Shown here piece after piece: positions 14,740 through 26,640 of a stretch of DNA of 64,000 nt. Within the stretch, counting starts at the first letter, position 1; each line of letters begins with the position of its first letter. Location: the NCBI GenBank assembly GCA_008711295.1, contig VUYV01000147.1, forward strand, positions 1,802,577 to 1,866,576, read 5' to 3'. Position numbers and translations under genes: made by a program. Origin of the DNA: Anarhynchus alexandrinus. Lineage: Eukaryota; Chordata; Aves; Charadriiformes; Charadriidae. The notes beneath the pieces were generated by a model. It did no database searches, was not told the origin of the DNA, and was given only the letters and a program-made list of their open reading frames with translations.

Positions 14740-15160
14740 GAAAAGTAAAGCCCCATCAATTTTATTGCTCATAATTGTGGATAAAATGCAATATATTTGG
14801 CTCATATAAATTTGCTAGCAAATTATATTCAATAAAACCCTGGTGAGCAATTTAAAAGCATAAATCCCCCCATGCTGAAAAAAAGCTCATAAATTATACA
14901 AGAAAAAGGAGTGATTTCATCAAAGAGCCAAGCTCTGCCCATGGAATGTTTCAATAGTACTGGATTTATAGTTTTCTGGGAGACGATTTATGATCCCTAA
15001 TTTTCTGCAATAAAAAGCTCAGCAGGGATTCTCTGAATGAAATATCTTTTAACAAAGAAATAAATAAAAAAAATCCATCTGAGAGTGAATGCAGACAATG
15101 CCATTCTTGAAGAGCTGCCCCTTTCATATTCCTGCCCCAAAATTAATCATGGAAGACCCT
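14740..15160. other. Candidate conserved noncoding element
   Basis: An AT-rich unique block dense in short motifs typical of developmental enhancers: TCATAATTG, CAATAAAACC, TTTATGATCC, CATAAATTAT, AAAATTAATC. It has no open frame of note and no repeat signature. Recognising conserved noncoding DNA from one sequence is a judgement of texture only, so confidence is low. Confidence 0.3.
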
Positions 15161-15297
15161 AATAAAGAGTGCGTAGTGAGAAAGGAAAGGAAGACCAATA
15201 GACTTTGAAATAAATGCATCACATGGTTGGAGAAGGCATTTTTCGTAATAAGTTCACCTGTGATACTTCATAGCCATTGTCTTTAAAAAAGAATAAG

Positions 15298-15356
15298 ATG
15301 ATCTCCAGAGGTCCCTTCCAACCCTGATCATTCTGTGATTCTGCGATTCTGTGATC
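15298..15356 (+). mobile_element. CR1 LINE 3' end fragment
   Basis: The block reads GATGATCTCCAGAGGTCCCT, then TCCAACCCTGATCATTCTGT and a tail of near-perfect 8-bp units (ATTCTGTG, ATTCTGCG, ATTCTGTG). This is the diagnostic 3' terminus of avian CR1 elements on the plus strand. Only the last ~60 bp remain, in keeping with the extreme 5' truncation usual in CR1 copies. The tail is still regular, so this copy is younger than the one at 5,531. Confidence 0.88.
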
Positions 15357-15359
15357 AGA

Positions 15360-15900
15360 CTGGTTTAAAGGAAAGGTTAAACATTTCCAAAAGACACAGG
15401 GATGATTACATTATATAAACAACCTAGAGGGGGAGGGTGTGCACATACCTGGTGTGTAAATCACAGCTAGATGCACAGAGAGATTCATTCACTTCTCCTA
15501 ATTTTAGCGCTCTGATTCACAGTCCTTGACAAATTTAGTGGCAGTGGCTGAAGAGGTTACTGTTCCCACAGGCCATCAGTCACCAGGCAGCAGGGACCAC
15601 GAATCAGAGCATGCATCTGTCCCAGGTCACAGACCAGGGCGTTAAGGTGAAATGAGAATGGCAAGTTTTAAGTTAATATGCCAGGCTGTGAATTATGACA
15701 GCTGAGGAGGAGACTTAATGTCTCTTCAACTGCTAAAGGGATGAGATAGAAAAAAAAATAATCTTCAACCAGCTTTTAAAAGCTCATTCATAAATCACCA
15801 AGGCTGTGACCAAGAACTGCTTTGAGAATGTGCTACTGGGTGGTAAGAAGATAATGGGCTGGATGGGCATTTGCTGTAGTCCACTGTGGTTGTTTCTCAA
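15360..15900. other. Noncoding stretch, nothing distinctive
   Basis: No gene, repeat or RNA feature was recognised between the CR1 tail on the left and the MIR-like remnant on the right. Confidence 0.5.
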
Positions 15901-15903
15901 GAT

Positions 15904-16005
15904 GCTATTATTACCATTTTATTGATAAGAAGCTGAGGCATATAAAGACGTAAAGACCTGTGCGAATGATCAGACAAGCAGACTGACAAAACTGGCATCT
16001 GTGTG
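15904..16005 (-). mobile_element. MIR-like ancient SINE remnant
   Basis: ATTTTATTGATAAGAAGCTG, then AGGCATATAAAGACGTAAAG and a loose ACAAGCAGACTGACAAAACTGG, follow the order of the reverse-strand MIR core. In that core, 'cattttacagatgaggaaactgaggca' is followed by 'aggttaagtgacttg' and 'agtaagtggcagagctggga'. Divergence is high, as expected for an element that spread before the bird radiation. The call is from remembered consensus. Confidence 0.42.
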
Positions 16006-17177
16006 AATTATCCCACATATCAGGTTGAGGACTGTCCTCCTTCTCTACCCTACTAGTCATCCCCACACAGTCCATGATCCTAGTACACAGGGATAGGGAT
16101 AGCCACCAGGATAAGTGGGAGCGACGAAAGTACCCACATGCCTACATCGCTGGGGTCTGCAGCAAGGGCTCAAAATCTCTCGCTGTCCCTCCAGACTTCC
16201 AGACTTCAAGAAATAGAAAAAGCGTGAAGGTGTAGTTCAAGTAGATTACCCATTTCTCTCCATTGTATTTTCCCTATTTCTCCTGTGTGAGGACTCCAAT
16301 CTAGGCCTCCAAATTTTCAACTTTCACGGCAAAAAACACAGACACAGGCAGTTAGGGGCTGATCCAATGCCCATGCAAGCCTGTAGATGAAAGGACTCTA
16401 TTGCTTTTGCTAAGTATTAGATTGAACCCTTGCCTAAACCCACGTAACGCAAATGAAAAGAAAATTCTCAAAAGCATTTTGTTTTGACAGCAAACAATGG
16501 GCAGAAAAGGTTGGTGAAGATATTTGACTGACCAGTCTTTTTCTCATCAAGTTTTATTATGAAATAGAACAAGAATTGCTGAAAATAACCTTGGTTCAAC
16601 TAACTCTTTCTCATATAGCACAGCAGACTCAGTTGACAGCACTTCAGGAAAGAGGGGTAAGAAAACTGCAGCAAGGAGGAAGATTTTTCAAGAAATTAAT
16701 TTAAACTCACATCGCAGCTCTGGAAGACTACCAGCGAAGAGTGCTGAGGCAGAACAGCTGGCTGAAAGGAAGGAAGTGTGTCTTTGGAAAGGTAATTTGT
16801 AAGTATTAAGCATGCAAGATTTGCTATCTATCAGCTATCCCTGCTCCAAAACACTTTACAAGCACCGGGCATTTTGCCCATGTCTGTATGCCAGGACCTG
16901 GGAGTACTTCCTAGCTCCTCTGCCTAGGTATTCATGCCAGCTGCATCCAATGCTATGTTGGCAGCAAACCCAGTTACAGACTGGTCCCCTCCATCCCATG
17001 CAGTGGAAACCCCAATTCATGGCCCAGGAGGTGACTGCAAAGCGTCTCTGCTGTTCCCCTGATCTGGACAGAAACTACACGCCTGGGGCTAACTTACCCC
17101 GTGCTCTGCAGACATTTGTGGCTGAAGCAGACCAGGAGAAGGCATTCATCAACACCTCATTCATTGTTCCCCTAAGG

Positions 17178-17200
17178 AAAAAAAAAAAAGAAAAAAAAAA
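17178..17200. repeat. Interrupted poly-A tract
   Basis: Twelve A, one G, ten A. It could be the tail of a retroposed sequence on the plus strand, but no recognisable element lies upstream. Confidence 0.85.
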
Positions 17201-17836
17201 GCATGCAGCGTGATCATTCACTGCTCTTAGAGAGAGAGTTACTTTTTCTTTTTTCCCCTGAGGATCTGGACTATATTTCTGATTGATCAAGAATGCAGGT
17301 ATAAGTGTTACAGTCATCTACAGATACTCCAGTAAATACATCTCTATCCTTTTTATCCACTATTGACACCAGAAAAGACTTTAGGGAATGTATACATGTA
17401 GCCATATATTAACACATCTACTTGGCATCCCAGTGTACTAAAAAAGTAGCATTTTCTTATGCAGACAGTGGTATCTGGCTTCCATACCAAATAGCAATAA
17501 CATTTACTTGACATAAGTAGAAACATCCCTACAAAACAACAGCTCCCCACAAAATAAAGGCATTCCAAACTACAGCTCTGTGATCCATTCCATCAGCTGA
17601 CTAGATTAAATTTCAGAGGCAAAATGAAATGTCTTTTTTATACATCTTGGGGATAATTCTAACATTTCAGTAAATTACACTTATCATGGATGCTGCAGTG
17701 TCCTAGTGTGTCCCCTGAAGTGCATCAACTGGCTGACCTGGGCAGGAGCTGTTTCTGCTTAGGAACAGCTATTCCTGAAAAAGCCTTTTAAACAATCCTT
17801 CTGTGGGTCTGCCCAGGACTTTGACACAACTGGGTT

Positions 17837-17848
17837 GGGGGGGGGGGG
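17837..17848. repeat. Poly-G run of 12
   Basis: An uninterrupted run of 12 G preceded by GGGTT. This is a sequencing-difficult homopolymer that may be length-variable and could fold into G-rich structure. Confidence 0.85.
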
Positions 17849-18089
17849 AGAGATACACCAAAAAAAACCTCCAACCATCTCTCTTAGTTATTTATCTTTA
17901 TCCACACAATAGATCCAAACCAAGCCTCCAGACTTTTACTTGAGTTGGAGAACAGTCCTCCTATAGAGACTGAAAACAGCCAGAGAAATACTGGCCAGGG
18001 AGGGGTCCAGCTTCAACAAACAGCCTCACAGACAGCGAACGTAAAATCCAAGGTAACGTTTTTGCACAGTGTGTTCGTTCTAGTGAAGT

Positions 18090-18172
18090 CAGAGTCATAA
18101 ACATCCTAGAAACAAGGCTGGAAGGGAACTCAAGAAGTCATTTACTCCATCCTTTTAATGTGAGGCAAGCTA
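18090..18172 (-). mobile_element. Old CR1 LINE fragment, reverse orientation
   Basis: AGTCATAAACATCCTAGAAA is followed by AAGGCTGGAAGGGAACTCAA, GAAGTCATTTACTCCATCC and a ragged continuation. This matches in order the reverse complement of a CR1 3' end ('atcatagaat-ggttggaagggacctcaagaggtcat-tagtccatcc'). Mismatches throughout suggest an old copy. Confidence 0.6.
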
Positions 18173-18174
18173 AA

Positions 18175-21100
18175 TAAGAGCTAAATACAGCTGAGAGTGA
18201 TATGGTCAATCTGTTCTTTAAAAATCTCTAATAAAGGTGAAGCCATGGATATATGTGGAGAGTAAGGGAAGGAAACGAATTTAAAATAGACCACCTGCCT
18301 TGCAAATGGCCAGGTTCCCCAAGCTGACCTACTTGTTATCTGCAAAGTTGCTTTATTGAAGCAATGAGCTATGTCTTTATTGTAAGTTACAACCAGAAGT
18401 ACTGGGTGTTGGGATCAGATTGCCAATGCTAATGCTGGGTGCCTGTATTTTCTCAGGAGAGTCAGAAGAGGATAAGGAAGAAGAGGGAAATGGCCCCTTT
18501 GAAAGAGAAATCTACTGTTATTGACACAAGAACAAGAGAAATATCTCAGTACGACAATGAGCTGGCAACTGGGTCCTGATGGCTCTTCAGTGTATCCCTA
18601 TACTTCCTAGAGTCACAGGCCATAGCACTGACCAGCCACGAATCATGAGTTCTGATCTTGAAGTCAGCCTCAGCAAGGTCAAGATGCCCCCACATCATTC
18701 AGTTAGATTTATCGCAAAGGTTATTTTTGTTTGTGATTGCTTCTGAGAGCTGAAGGCATAGGAGGCTCTTCCCAAATTTTGTGAAGGTATGATCGAAGAC
18801 CCGAATGCCATACAGTCAATATTCAGCAGCACCCAACCACTAAGGCTTACGGTAGGAAAACATTAAAGGGAAAGGAAAGAAATGTTGAACAGTAAAAACA
18901 AGTGCTTGCTACATGAGCCATGAAAGAGCCAGGGGACCTCTGGCCTAAATATCACAGTGTAATTATTCCTTTCTCCACTTAATTTTAGACATAAGAAGGC
19001 TGAAAACGGCTGAAAAGGAAGACAGAGCAAGAGGTGAGTGTGTGCTTTAAGAAGGGGCAGTTCTAGGATGCCTGTGGGAGTGAATCAATAGAAAGCAAGA
19101 GAAAAAATACCTGGAAGGAGTGCACTAACTTGCGTACGTGCCCGCTGGGGCAATCAAATATCTCACGGTGATTCTGGGTTACAGTGAGACAAATCGGTGC
19201 TGATGTTCATGCCAAGCCACAGATACCACACTCAATTTGTTAGGGAATAACCCCGGGTCTTTCCAGCAAAATATTCACTCCTCCCATATCCTGTCAGTGA
19301 GCAATATGGAAAAATTTCCCTCTAATGGGTGAGTGCTGTATCCTAAAACAAGACTGGGAAACCATAGCTTGTACTTCGTGCATGAAAGTACTGGAGAATT
19401 AGAAACTCAGCTGAACCATGCAGATTGCTGATGAGGGTAGACGCTTATTAAAAAAGCGTGGAGGAATTTATTCTTTGAAGTTTACAGCTGTTGCCATTTC
19501 AACCACACGGCCAAGTTTACATCCATGACAGACGAAAAACAGCACAGAAAAAAACAGAGATCCAGCTTGCTAATTACATGACTGTTTTCCACCTTTCTGA
19601 GGGAGAGTTTTGTTTCCCTCTATTTCAGTAGCATTGTCAGGGTAAAAGATGATTCGTTCGGTACCCCAAGAAGATGAAGTCTCTTGTTTTTCCCCCAGAT
19701 GGGGTAGCTGGGACAGGAGGAGTGTCTCGGAGCAGTTTCTGTCCCCTCTGGGTGGGAGGCCAGGCTGTTTTGAATGTGAGTGGGATTGCTAGTCTCTCCT
19801 CTCCATAATGCCCTCCTCCTTCCACACTCCCCCATAAAACTACCTCTACCAAAAACTTACTTCCCTCCCAGAGGGGGGCCCAAGGGATGGGACTCAACTA
19901 GAGGTGAAAGAGCACATTAGTGTCCATGCTTAGTCTCTTTTTGAGTTACCTGTTAAGATCCAGCAAAGACTCTGGAGATGTGTTTTTCTTGTTACCTGGA
20001 TAAAAAGCTTATGCTCTGTAGCCACTGCAATGACACTGATGCCATGTGTTTAACACAGTCCATTGAAGAAATGACAACAACCTTCCACTACCTTGATGCT
20101 ATATCCTTGATTAAACCGAGCTGCAGCCTATCTGCGCTTCCCCTCGGAAATGGGTAATCTGTTCACCGTTGTTCCAAAATCAGTGAAACAAGATCCAGAT
20201 CATCCAAGAATAAACTTTAACATCACCACACGTCCCCAGTTCAAATTTTCTTAACATAACCTTTTTGGAAACATCCCTGAACCCATAGATTGCTTAGTCT
20301 GATCAGAAGAGCTCAGGTGGCAGGGCAGGCGTCTCTCTATGTTAATCATGCATGACTCTTAAGTTGATGTCCTAGGGATGTCTGTATATGTGATGGACAA
20401 GGGGCAGCCTACTGCATATTTGGCTGGGTAGTGCATGGTGTGATGGACACAGAGCTACTCCACAATAATTTTAACAGCGTGCGTTGGCCTAATAACTGTT
20501 TATTGCACAAATATTTTGGTTAAGTTTAATAGCAGACTGTAAGGAAAACAATCAGAAAGGAAGAAAAATGGCTTGAACTCAGCCAGCCCTGCAGTTAACA
20601 CAGGACAATGGGAAAGTCATGGGCTCGCAGGAGTCTGGTTCAGCTTCCTGCAGGGCCTACTGAACTGGTTGGGAAAAACAGAGCCAAAAGTCTGACAACC
20701 GAGAAGCACAAATGAACTTTGGCTGCATCAGCAGGACTCTCTTTTCAGAGCCAGGGGGATCTTGGGGAGCTGTTCAGGGGCACCAGACCGAGACTCAGGC
20801 ACTCGCTGTAGTGTCTGCAGAAGCGAGACCTGCCTCAGTTGCCAAAGGGGCAGAGCTTTGGTTAACGTGGAGGATGGGGAAGAACTGCTCGCTTTATAAA
20901 TACTTTTTGGAAAAGGAAACAATACTGCAGTTTTGAGAAAATGGTTTTGACATTTTGTGGGCACCTTCTGTCACACCATTCTTGAAGAAAAGTTCACAGG
21001 CATCCAAACATGGCTGGATGTTTTGATGAAACCTTTCCTCCCTGTACTGCAGCCCCTGGCAGGTCAAGAGGAGACCCAAACTCTTGAAATCTCCCCCAGC

Positions 21101-23185
21101 TGGGCAAGGCTCAACACCCAGGGTGAGGTCAAGACCCAGTTGCCAGTGCCAAACTCTGGTAGGAATATGGACATAGAGGCCCTCCTGTGAGCTCCACAGC
21201 CTAGATGGTCACCCTGGATCACCCTGGTTCAACCCTGGCAGTTGGTTCCTCTGCACCTCTCATGCCAAGAAGAGCATCAGAGAGAGTCTGATGCCTAAGC
21301 CAAACTTTTCTTCTCCTCCTGTGGGCTTTGCAGCCCATCGGAGTCCTGAGAGAGGACAGAGGGACAGAAGCGTTGCTAGTCCTGCAGTCAGCCGGAGCGT
21401 GCTTGAACAGGGCAAGCTTATACCATCAGGAGAAAGCATTGCCCATTGGTGCTGAAGAAGGTGGTGCCTCTTGCTAGGACCTAGTATCCTTTGCTCTACT
21501 GCAAATAAGTAAGCTAATCTTTGATCATATTTTGCATGACATCTGCAATGGGGTAGGCACGAGGTCTGCTCGGTTCCTGCCTTCCAGCTCCAGGGCAGTA
21601 ACAAGAAGTGCTAATGCACGTCCTCCTTATGATCACTAAGCATTGCTTTTCCATGCTGCATTTTAGGACTAGCAGTTCTCTTCCAAAGCCAAACTGCTTA
21701 TTTAGATGAAATTTCATTGAGACTTCTGTGGGCATTACAGATGTGCATCAGTAAGAAGGACACAGCCCTTGCTGGACAGGAGTGAACACTCACTGGATTA
21801 TGTGTATGAGGACAAGTGACTGCTAGGTCATATTTAATTTAGCCTGACCACACTGGCCATAATTCTGTCTAACCAGAAGAAAACATTGCATGATAGGGAA
21901 AACAGGCAGACCACGAACTAAGTATACACCACAAAATCCAGTACAGCGTGTTGAGTAAGCAGATGCCACTGGAAGGAAAGTACAATACTGTAGGTACTGA
22001 AAGCCTTCAACTGACATCTCCACTTCTTTATTTCTATCTAAAGGTCTCCTTTAACAGCTGACTTCATGATCTCATATTTATTCTTTCAGATGTAAAATGG
22101 TTATAGCTTATATCTGCAATTCTCTGAAAGACAATTTTCTCCTGTTCAGAAAATCACGTATCTTCTTGTTACAGATGAGTTAGTGTTCACCTAATAGACG
22201 ATTTCTTGACCAGCACTGGTAGGTTACTTTAGTCATATATGGCCATATATAGTCATATATAGTCATATATGGTCATCTATGATCATAAAGAAAAGGACAT
22301 ACAGCTGGCGAAAGAATCAGCAGCAAAACCAAAAGGTTTGTTAACCTTAGGTAATTTAAGCAGCACCTTGTCCCTTAGCAGAGACCTAGTCTTGAAAAGC
22401 AATACTAACAAGGGAAGAACTGGCCCATAAGAGCAGCAATCTTTTCTCTTCTGTCCACAACTGCTCATAGAAACTACAGTTCAAAATCTCAGCAGGGAGC
22501 TGGATGCCGAGTACCTCATGCTTTGGATGCACAACTTGAGAAATATTACAGGGGCCCAATTTTAAGATGTCCTCTCAAAAGTCAGGCTTTGTTTTGGATA
22601 TCATAAGCTACTGAGCATCACCACTCAGATGCTAAGATCTTGGCTAGAAAGTACATCTTCCCATAAGCGGTATGCACATCTTTACAACAGGGACCCAGTC
22701 TGCTGTTTGTAATGCTTGGCATTCTAACCTCAAGTAAATACACCAAGTAATCTGCAGGATATGTCGCTGAGCATGCTTACATGGTAATAATGATGTTAAA
22801 GTAGAACAGCCGTATGATTTATTATGCCTTGTGAAATAAAGCAAAGCCAATCTCTTCCCACCACGGGAAGTACCATCACAGTAGAAAATGGGATCAAGAA
22901 AAAATGAAATACCACCCAGGCCTGGTTCAAACATGCAAACTTTCTAATAAAATATCAGAACCAGATGCTGCTAAAGATGAGTGATAATTAAAGAAGATAA
23001 ATTAAAGAAATGTTTTTCCAGGGAATGACTCTACTGCACACAAATTGTTTCAGCATGCGGAAAAAAATATAATAAAATTACTGCTGCTGCCTGTTTTCAA
23101 AAGTTTCCATTAATGAGTCAAGGCAGGTTCCCTGCTAAATTCCCTCATATCCAGGCTCCCTCTTTGCCTCTGTTGGTTTAATCTC
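18175..23185. other. Noncoding stretch, one minisatellite
   Basis: No exon with convincing borders and no transposon recognised. A 10-bp-unit minisatellite lies at 22,231-22,290. The open frames in this interval are under about 115 codons, overlap in several frames and show no domain. Confidence 0.55.
22231..22290. repeat. Decamer minisatellite, six units
   Basis: Six units in exact 10-base register: AGTCATATAT, GGCCATATAT, AGTCATATAT, AGTCATATAT, GGTCATCTAT, GATCATAAAG. The first four are near identical and the last two decay. A 10-bp period is close to one helical turn, so the ATATAT blocks all face the same side of the helix. Confidence 0.85.
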
Positions 23186-23189
23186 GGTG

Positions 23190-23270
23190 TGGTTTAGCAG
23201 AGTGAGCAGAGGACTGAGCGCCAGGAACTCAGTTCCAGCACTGACTCACTGTGTGGGCTCCCTTATGTCA
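23190..23270 (+). mobile_element. MIR-like ancient SINE remnant
   Basis: GTGGTTTAGCAGAGTGAGCA, then GAGGACTGAGCGCCAGGAAC, TCAGTTCCAGCACTGACTCA and CTGTGTGGGCTCCC follow the order of the tRNA-like and core parts of a MIR element ('gtggtta-gcac-ggactgggagtcaggacctggttc-agtccggctctgccactgactagctgtgtgacctt'). It is diverged but collinear over about 80 bases. Confidence 0.5.
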
Positions 23271-23919
23271 TGCTCAGGGCAGGTCAGCCCTGGAAAGCAA
23301 ATCTCTAAAAACGGTCTTGAGGGGTCCAGAGCCTGTCGGTGTCCCCCACTCTCCATGTCAGATGCAAACAGTTCACCAGAGGTTTTCCCCAGACTGCCAG
23401 CCCAGAAAACTGATCTCAGGCTAAGCTGGTGTAATGTGATTTTTTTTTTTCAGTCTGGTGTCTCGTGGCAAGAAATGGGTACGCTGGAAGCAACTTACAC
23501 GGACACCTGTGCAAACTCGCAGCAGGAAACACGGCTGGAGCGCTGCAGATGAGGGGTGGATTCAGCAGACCCGCTGAGACCACCCTGGAGCTTTATGTGC
23601 CTGCATATAAACTCATCTTAGTCCAGGTTGTTGTTAAGCTTCGTCTTAGCTACGCGCAAGATGATGTTTAAGCCCCTCAAAGACTTTTAATTTCTTTAGA
23701 TTTCTTGCACGCAGCAAAGTTCCTAGCCAATTGCCATAGGCATTTTTCGTAGCAAATAAAACAACGTGCTGCACCGGGAAAGGAAAAGAATAAAATGAAA
23801 CCATGTAAATACATGGCCTAGTTCCCTTTTAACCACGTTCCCCAGGCTCATAACCTCTGCAAATGCCTATGAGGAATAATGTGGTTTGCAGCGTGCCTTT
23901 AAGGTCAACAGATCCGGCC

Positions 23920-24185
23920 TGTTCCAGGCGGAACAAGGGCTCAGGCACAAGATCAGGTTCCCCGTGCTTCATGAGCGGCCGTGCGGCAAGCGCCGGGGCG
24001 AGCACGCTTCCCTCATGGCGAGCGCAAGGTGAAACAGCTTCAGCCAGCCGGGCCGAGGCTCGAGTCCCCGGGCTCCCGCCTCACCTGCCCGAGGGGCCGA
24101 GAGGAGGTGACCGGCGGGTCGCTGCGGTTAAGGCAGGGTAACGTGGCTCAGCACCCCGCGGGCGAATGTCAAAGCAAAGAGAGCT
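23920..24185. promoter_or_regulatory. Compact CpG island
   Basis: About 26 CpG dinucleotides by eye in roughly 260 bases of about two-thirds G+C, against very sparse CpG on both sides. Observed CpG is therefore close to expectation, as in unmethylated promoters. Within it, ATG at 24,015 sits in a fair initiation context (CCCTCATGGCG) and is followed 14 bases later by a donor-like AAG/GTGAAA (GT at 24,029-24,030). This could be a promoter with a tiny first exon on the plus strand. No downstream exon is identified, so a noncoding RNA promoter or an orphan island are equally possible. Confidence 0.5.
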
Positions 24186-24189
24186 TCAT

Positions 24190-24720
24190 GAAGGTCATCG
24201 GGTTCACAGCTCGCTCTCCTGGATAGAGTCAGTCAAACCGAGCAGATGAACGCACACGCAGAGTCAAGAAGAGGGACGGGCCAAGCTATTTGCAGATGTT
24301 CCAGCTAAATCTGGGAGTTTATACTCGATTTGAGACTCCGTGCAAGCTAAATCTGTCCACAGGCCATCGTCTGCCGGCCCCAGCCCAGCCACCCACGTGG
24401 CAAGGCCAGCTGCACTCCGCACCTTCTCCTTCCCAGCACAAGGGGACAAGGGATGGATGACAGTAGCTAGGGCTGCTCCCAAATCAGCAACAGCCGTGAT
24501 CTGCTGGCCAGACACAGAGAGAACAGAGCAGTGCTGACCACAGCTCTCACTCTGTCCTCTAAAAAGTGCATTTATTAAGACTCTCTACCCCCTGCAGACC
24601 TTTGAACTTGAAATAAGAAGTATTGGTTACACAGCTCATAGGGAGCCTGGAGATCTCTCCTTGATCTCTGCTTCAGTGCTGGAGACATTGGGTGTAGGAG
24701 TCAGTGGAGGAGGACAGGAC
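24190..24720. other. Noncoding stretch between CpG island and purine repeat
   Basis: No gene or transposon recognised. Moderately GC-rich on the left, becoming ordinary unique sequence before the (AGAGA)n tract. Confidence 0.5.
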
Positions 24721-24820
24721 AGAGAAGAGAAGAGAAGAGAAGAGAAGAGAAGAGAAGAGAAGAGAAGAGAAGAGAAGAGAAGAGAAGAGAAGAGAAGAGA
24801 AGAGAAGAGAAGAGAGAGGA
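24721..24820. repeat. (AGAGA)n pentanucleotide repeat
   Basis: About eighteen perfect AGAGA units, then AGAGAGAGGA and A/G-rich sequence to about 24,850. The whole tract is polypurine on the plus strand. The open frames on both strands across it are products of the repeat, not genes. Confidence 0.95.
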
Positions 24821-26399
24821 AAAAGGAAGAAAAAAAGAGAAAAGGAGACATGAATCTGGGTGCGTAATTTATATATGAGGGAAAGTTTAAACCAGTGTGA
24901 TTGGCAAGAATACAATGTTACTAAAAGCCACAGACATGCTAATTGGTGAGTCATTTAAGTAAACCCTATTGATCTTGTAAGTTCGCCAGTTTTCAATTTT
25001 CACTTTTGCTTGAAAACAGCTCAGAAAATAAAACTTAACCAGAAACTCATGATCGGTGACTTTTTAATCCAATTTTTTAGCAAATGTAACTTATCTATCT
25101 TGAGGGGTGTTTTTGTTTGACCAAGGGAACAGTTACAGAGAGCTTCCCTTTGCTTACCTAAGCCTCCCCAGAGCGGGCTGGAGATGCACACTTGGGACAG
25201 GCCGGGTCCTCTACGCTCTTCTCCTGCAGCTGCAAACCAAGATATTATTTTCAAAGGTGATATTCACTGCCAGCAACCAGTTTAGGTGTATGAGGAGTAA
25301 CCACCAGAGGCCTGTGACACCTCAGCCACGCCGCTGCAGAGGTGGGGCAACACAAATGGTGGAGCTTGGCTCAATTTTCTGCAGTTCTCATAGCCATGCC
25401 CAGCACAGGAGCTCTGAGCTGCTCAGAAATTTGACTGACATCGTCATCTTGCTGACAGTAAATGAACATGACTTATGCCTAACAGTTGAAAGATGAGTTT
25501 AGAATGGCAATTCACGTAAATGAACAACAACAAAAAAGGTTTTATCCCATTATCCCATTCCTTCTCTATTATTTGGGCTGTAGCTAAGGCAAACTTGACA
25601 GTAGTGACCAAAGCAAGTATCCCTGGCTGTCCACCCTGCTCCTCTGCCACAGGTTAGGAAGGCCTCATCCTCCCTGAAAGAAGCACCATCGGCTGCCAGG
25701 CGATCCTGAGCGGCCGCGATAGAAGGATGGGCTCCTTCTCCCCCTCAGAGAGAGTGTCAGTAAGCAGGCACAGGCTTTCCACATTCTTAAGCAAAATATT
25801 TACTTTACAAGTGCTGAAACAAAATTTGGAAAAGTGAAGAATAACGTTTATTTTGACAATGTTAAATTGCATTAAAGTTGAAAGTGAAAATTAGATGCAT
25901 GCACATACATCGAGGGCATTATCCACTAATCACAGGAACATAAAAGAACTGGAAAATACCCTCCTCCACTGCCACTAGGAAAGTTGGTCTGGACTAAATT
26001 ACAGGCAAAATGTATAATTAAGCAAGCTATTATTATCCAGTGTCTTAGCAGATGCTGACCTCGTTTATGGTGATTTGGATAAGAATTCAACTGAGGTTTG
26101 ATTTCACAGCTGCGTCCACGATGCCTTGGACCTGTTGTACTGCCCCAGAAATTCCCAGCATGTTAGCACTGGTGTCTAAGTGCGGTGCTTACAGTTTCCT
26201 ATCCTCCTCGGCTGCTGACTGGGGAACTTTTCTTTAGCTTCTTGGGACAGAGAAAATGGTTTTACTGATCTGTCAGCCAGGCTTTATATTCAAAACCTGT
26301 GTTTAATTACTTTGAAGAAGCTTTAATATTCCACCAGTACAAGGAGGGGGGACCTTCCACTGCTGTGTTATTCTCTTATTTTTATTTTTTGCAGGTGTA

Positions 26400-26640
26400 G
26401 GCTTGTGGCTTAGTTACTGAAATAATAATTCTGTTGGAAATATCTTTGGCATGAGAGATGAGCTGCCAAAGCGTTATGGGCTCAGTAATTTGTACATGGA
26501 AATGAGGATCCAGGGAACAACATGAACATCAGTGGCCCGAGGAGCTTATGATTAAAACATGATGCTGAGCTTTTATGATTTCTACAGCTAATTAGCAAGA
26601 TTTATAAGCATCTAACAAAAAACAAGGCTGAATACAGTAA
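26400..26640. other. Candidate conserved noncoding element
   Basis: A unique AT-rich block containing AAATAATAATTCTG, TCAGTAATTTGTACATGG, TATGATTAAAACATG and ACAGCTAATTAGCAAG, including a TAATTAG homeodomain core. It has no coding potential and no repeat signature. Judged on texture alone. Confidence 0.3.

Larger units (their letters stand above)
5600..15295. other. Noncoding stretch, no gene supported
   Basis: No exon with good splice borders was recognised. The stretch contains short simple repeats (separate entries) and a candidate conserved block near its right end. Open frames such as 7,687-8,091 (+) and 13,052-13,321 (-) have no recognisable domain. A possible very degraded CR1 trace, GGGGACCTTGAAAGACAAGC, lies at about 14,420-14,445, but it is too short to call. 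Confidence 0.55.
16010..18085. other. Noncoding stretch with homopolymers
   Basis: Contains an interrupted poly-A (17,178-17,200) and a 12-base G run (17,837-17,848), but no supported gene. The plus-strand open frame 16,812-17,213 runs into the poly-A and has no recognisable domain or splice borders. Confidence 0.55.

Noticed and set aside
22231..22290. CRISPR-like regular spacing
   Set aside because: The units are contiguous 10-mers with no spacers, in a vertebrate genome. It is a minisatellite.
24636..24954. Serine/leucine and arginine/glutamate repeat open frames across the purine tract
   Set aside because: They are translations of the (AGAGA)n microsatellite.
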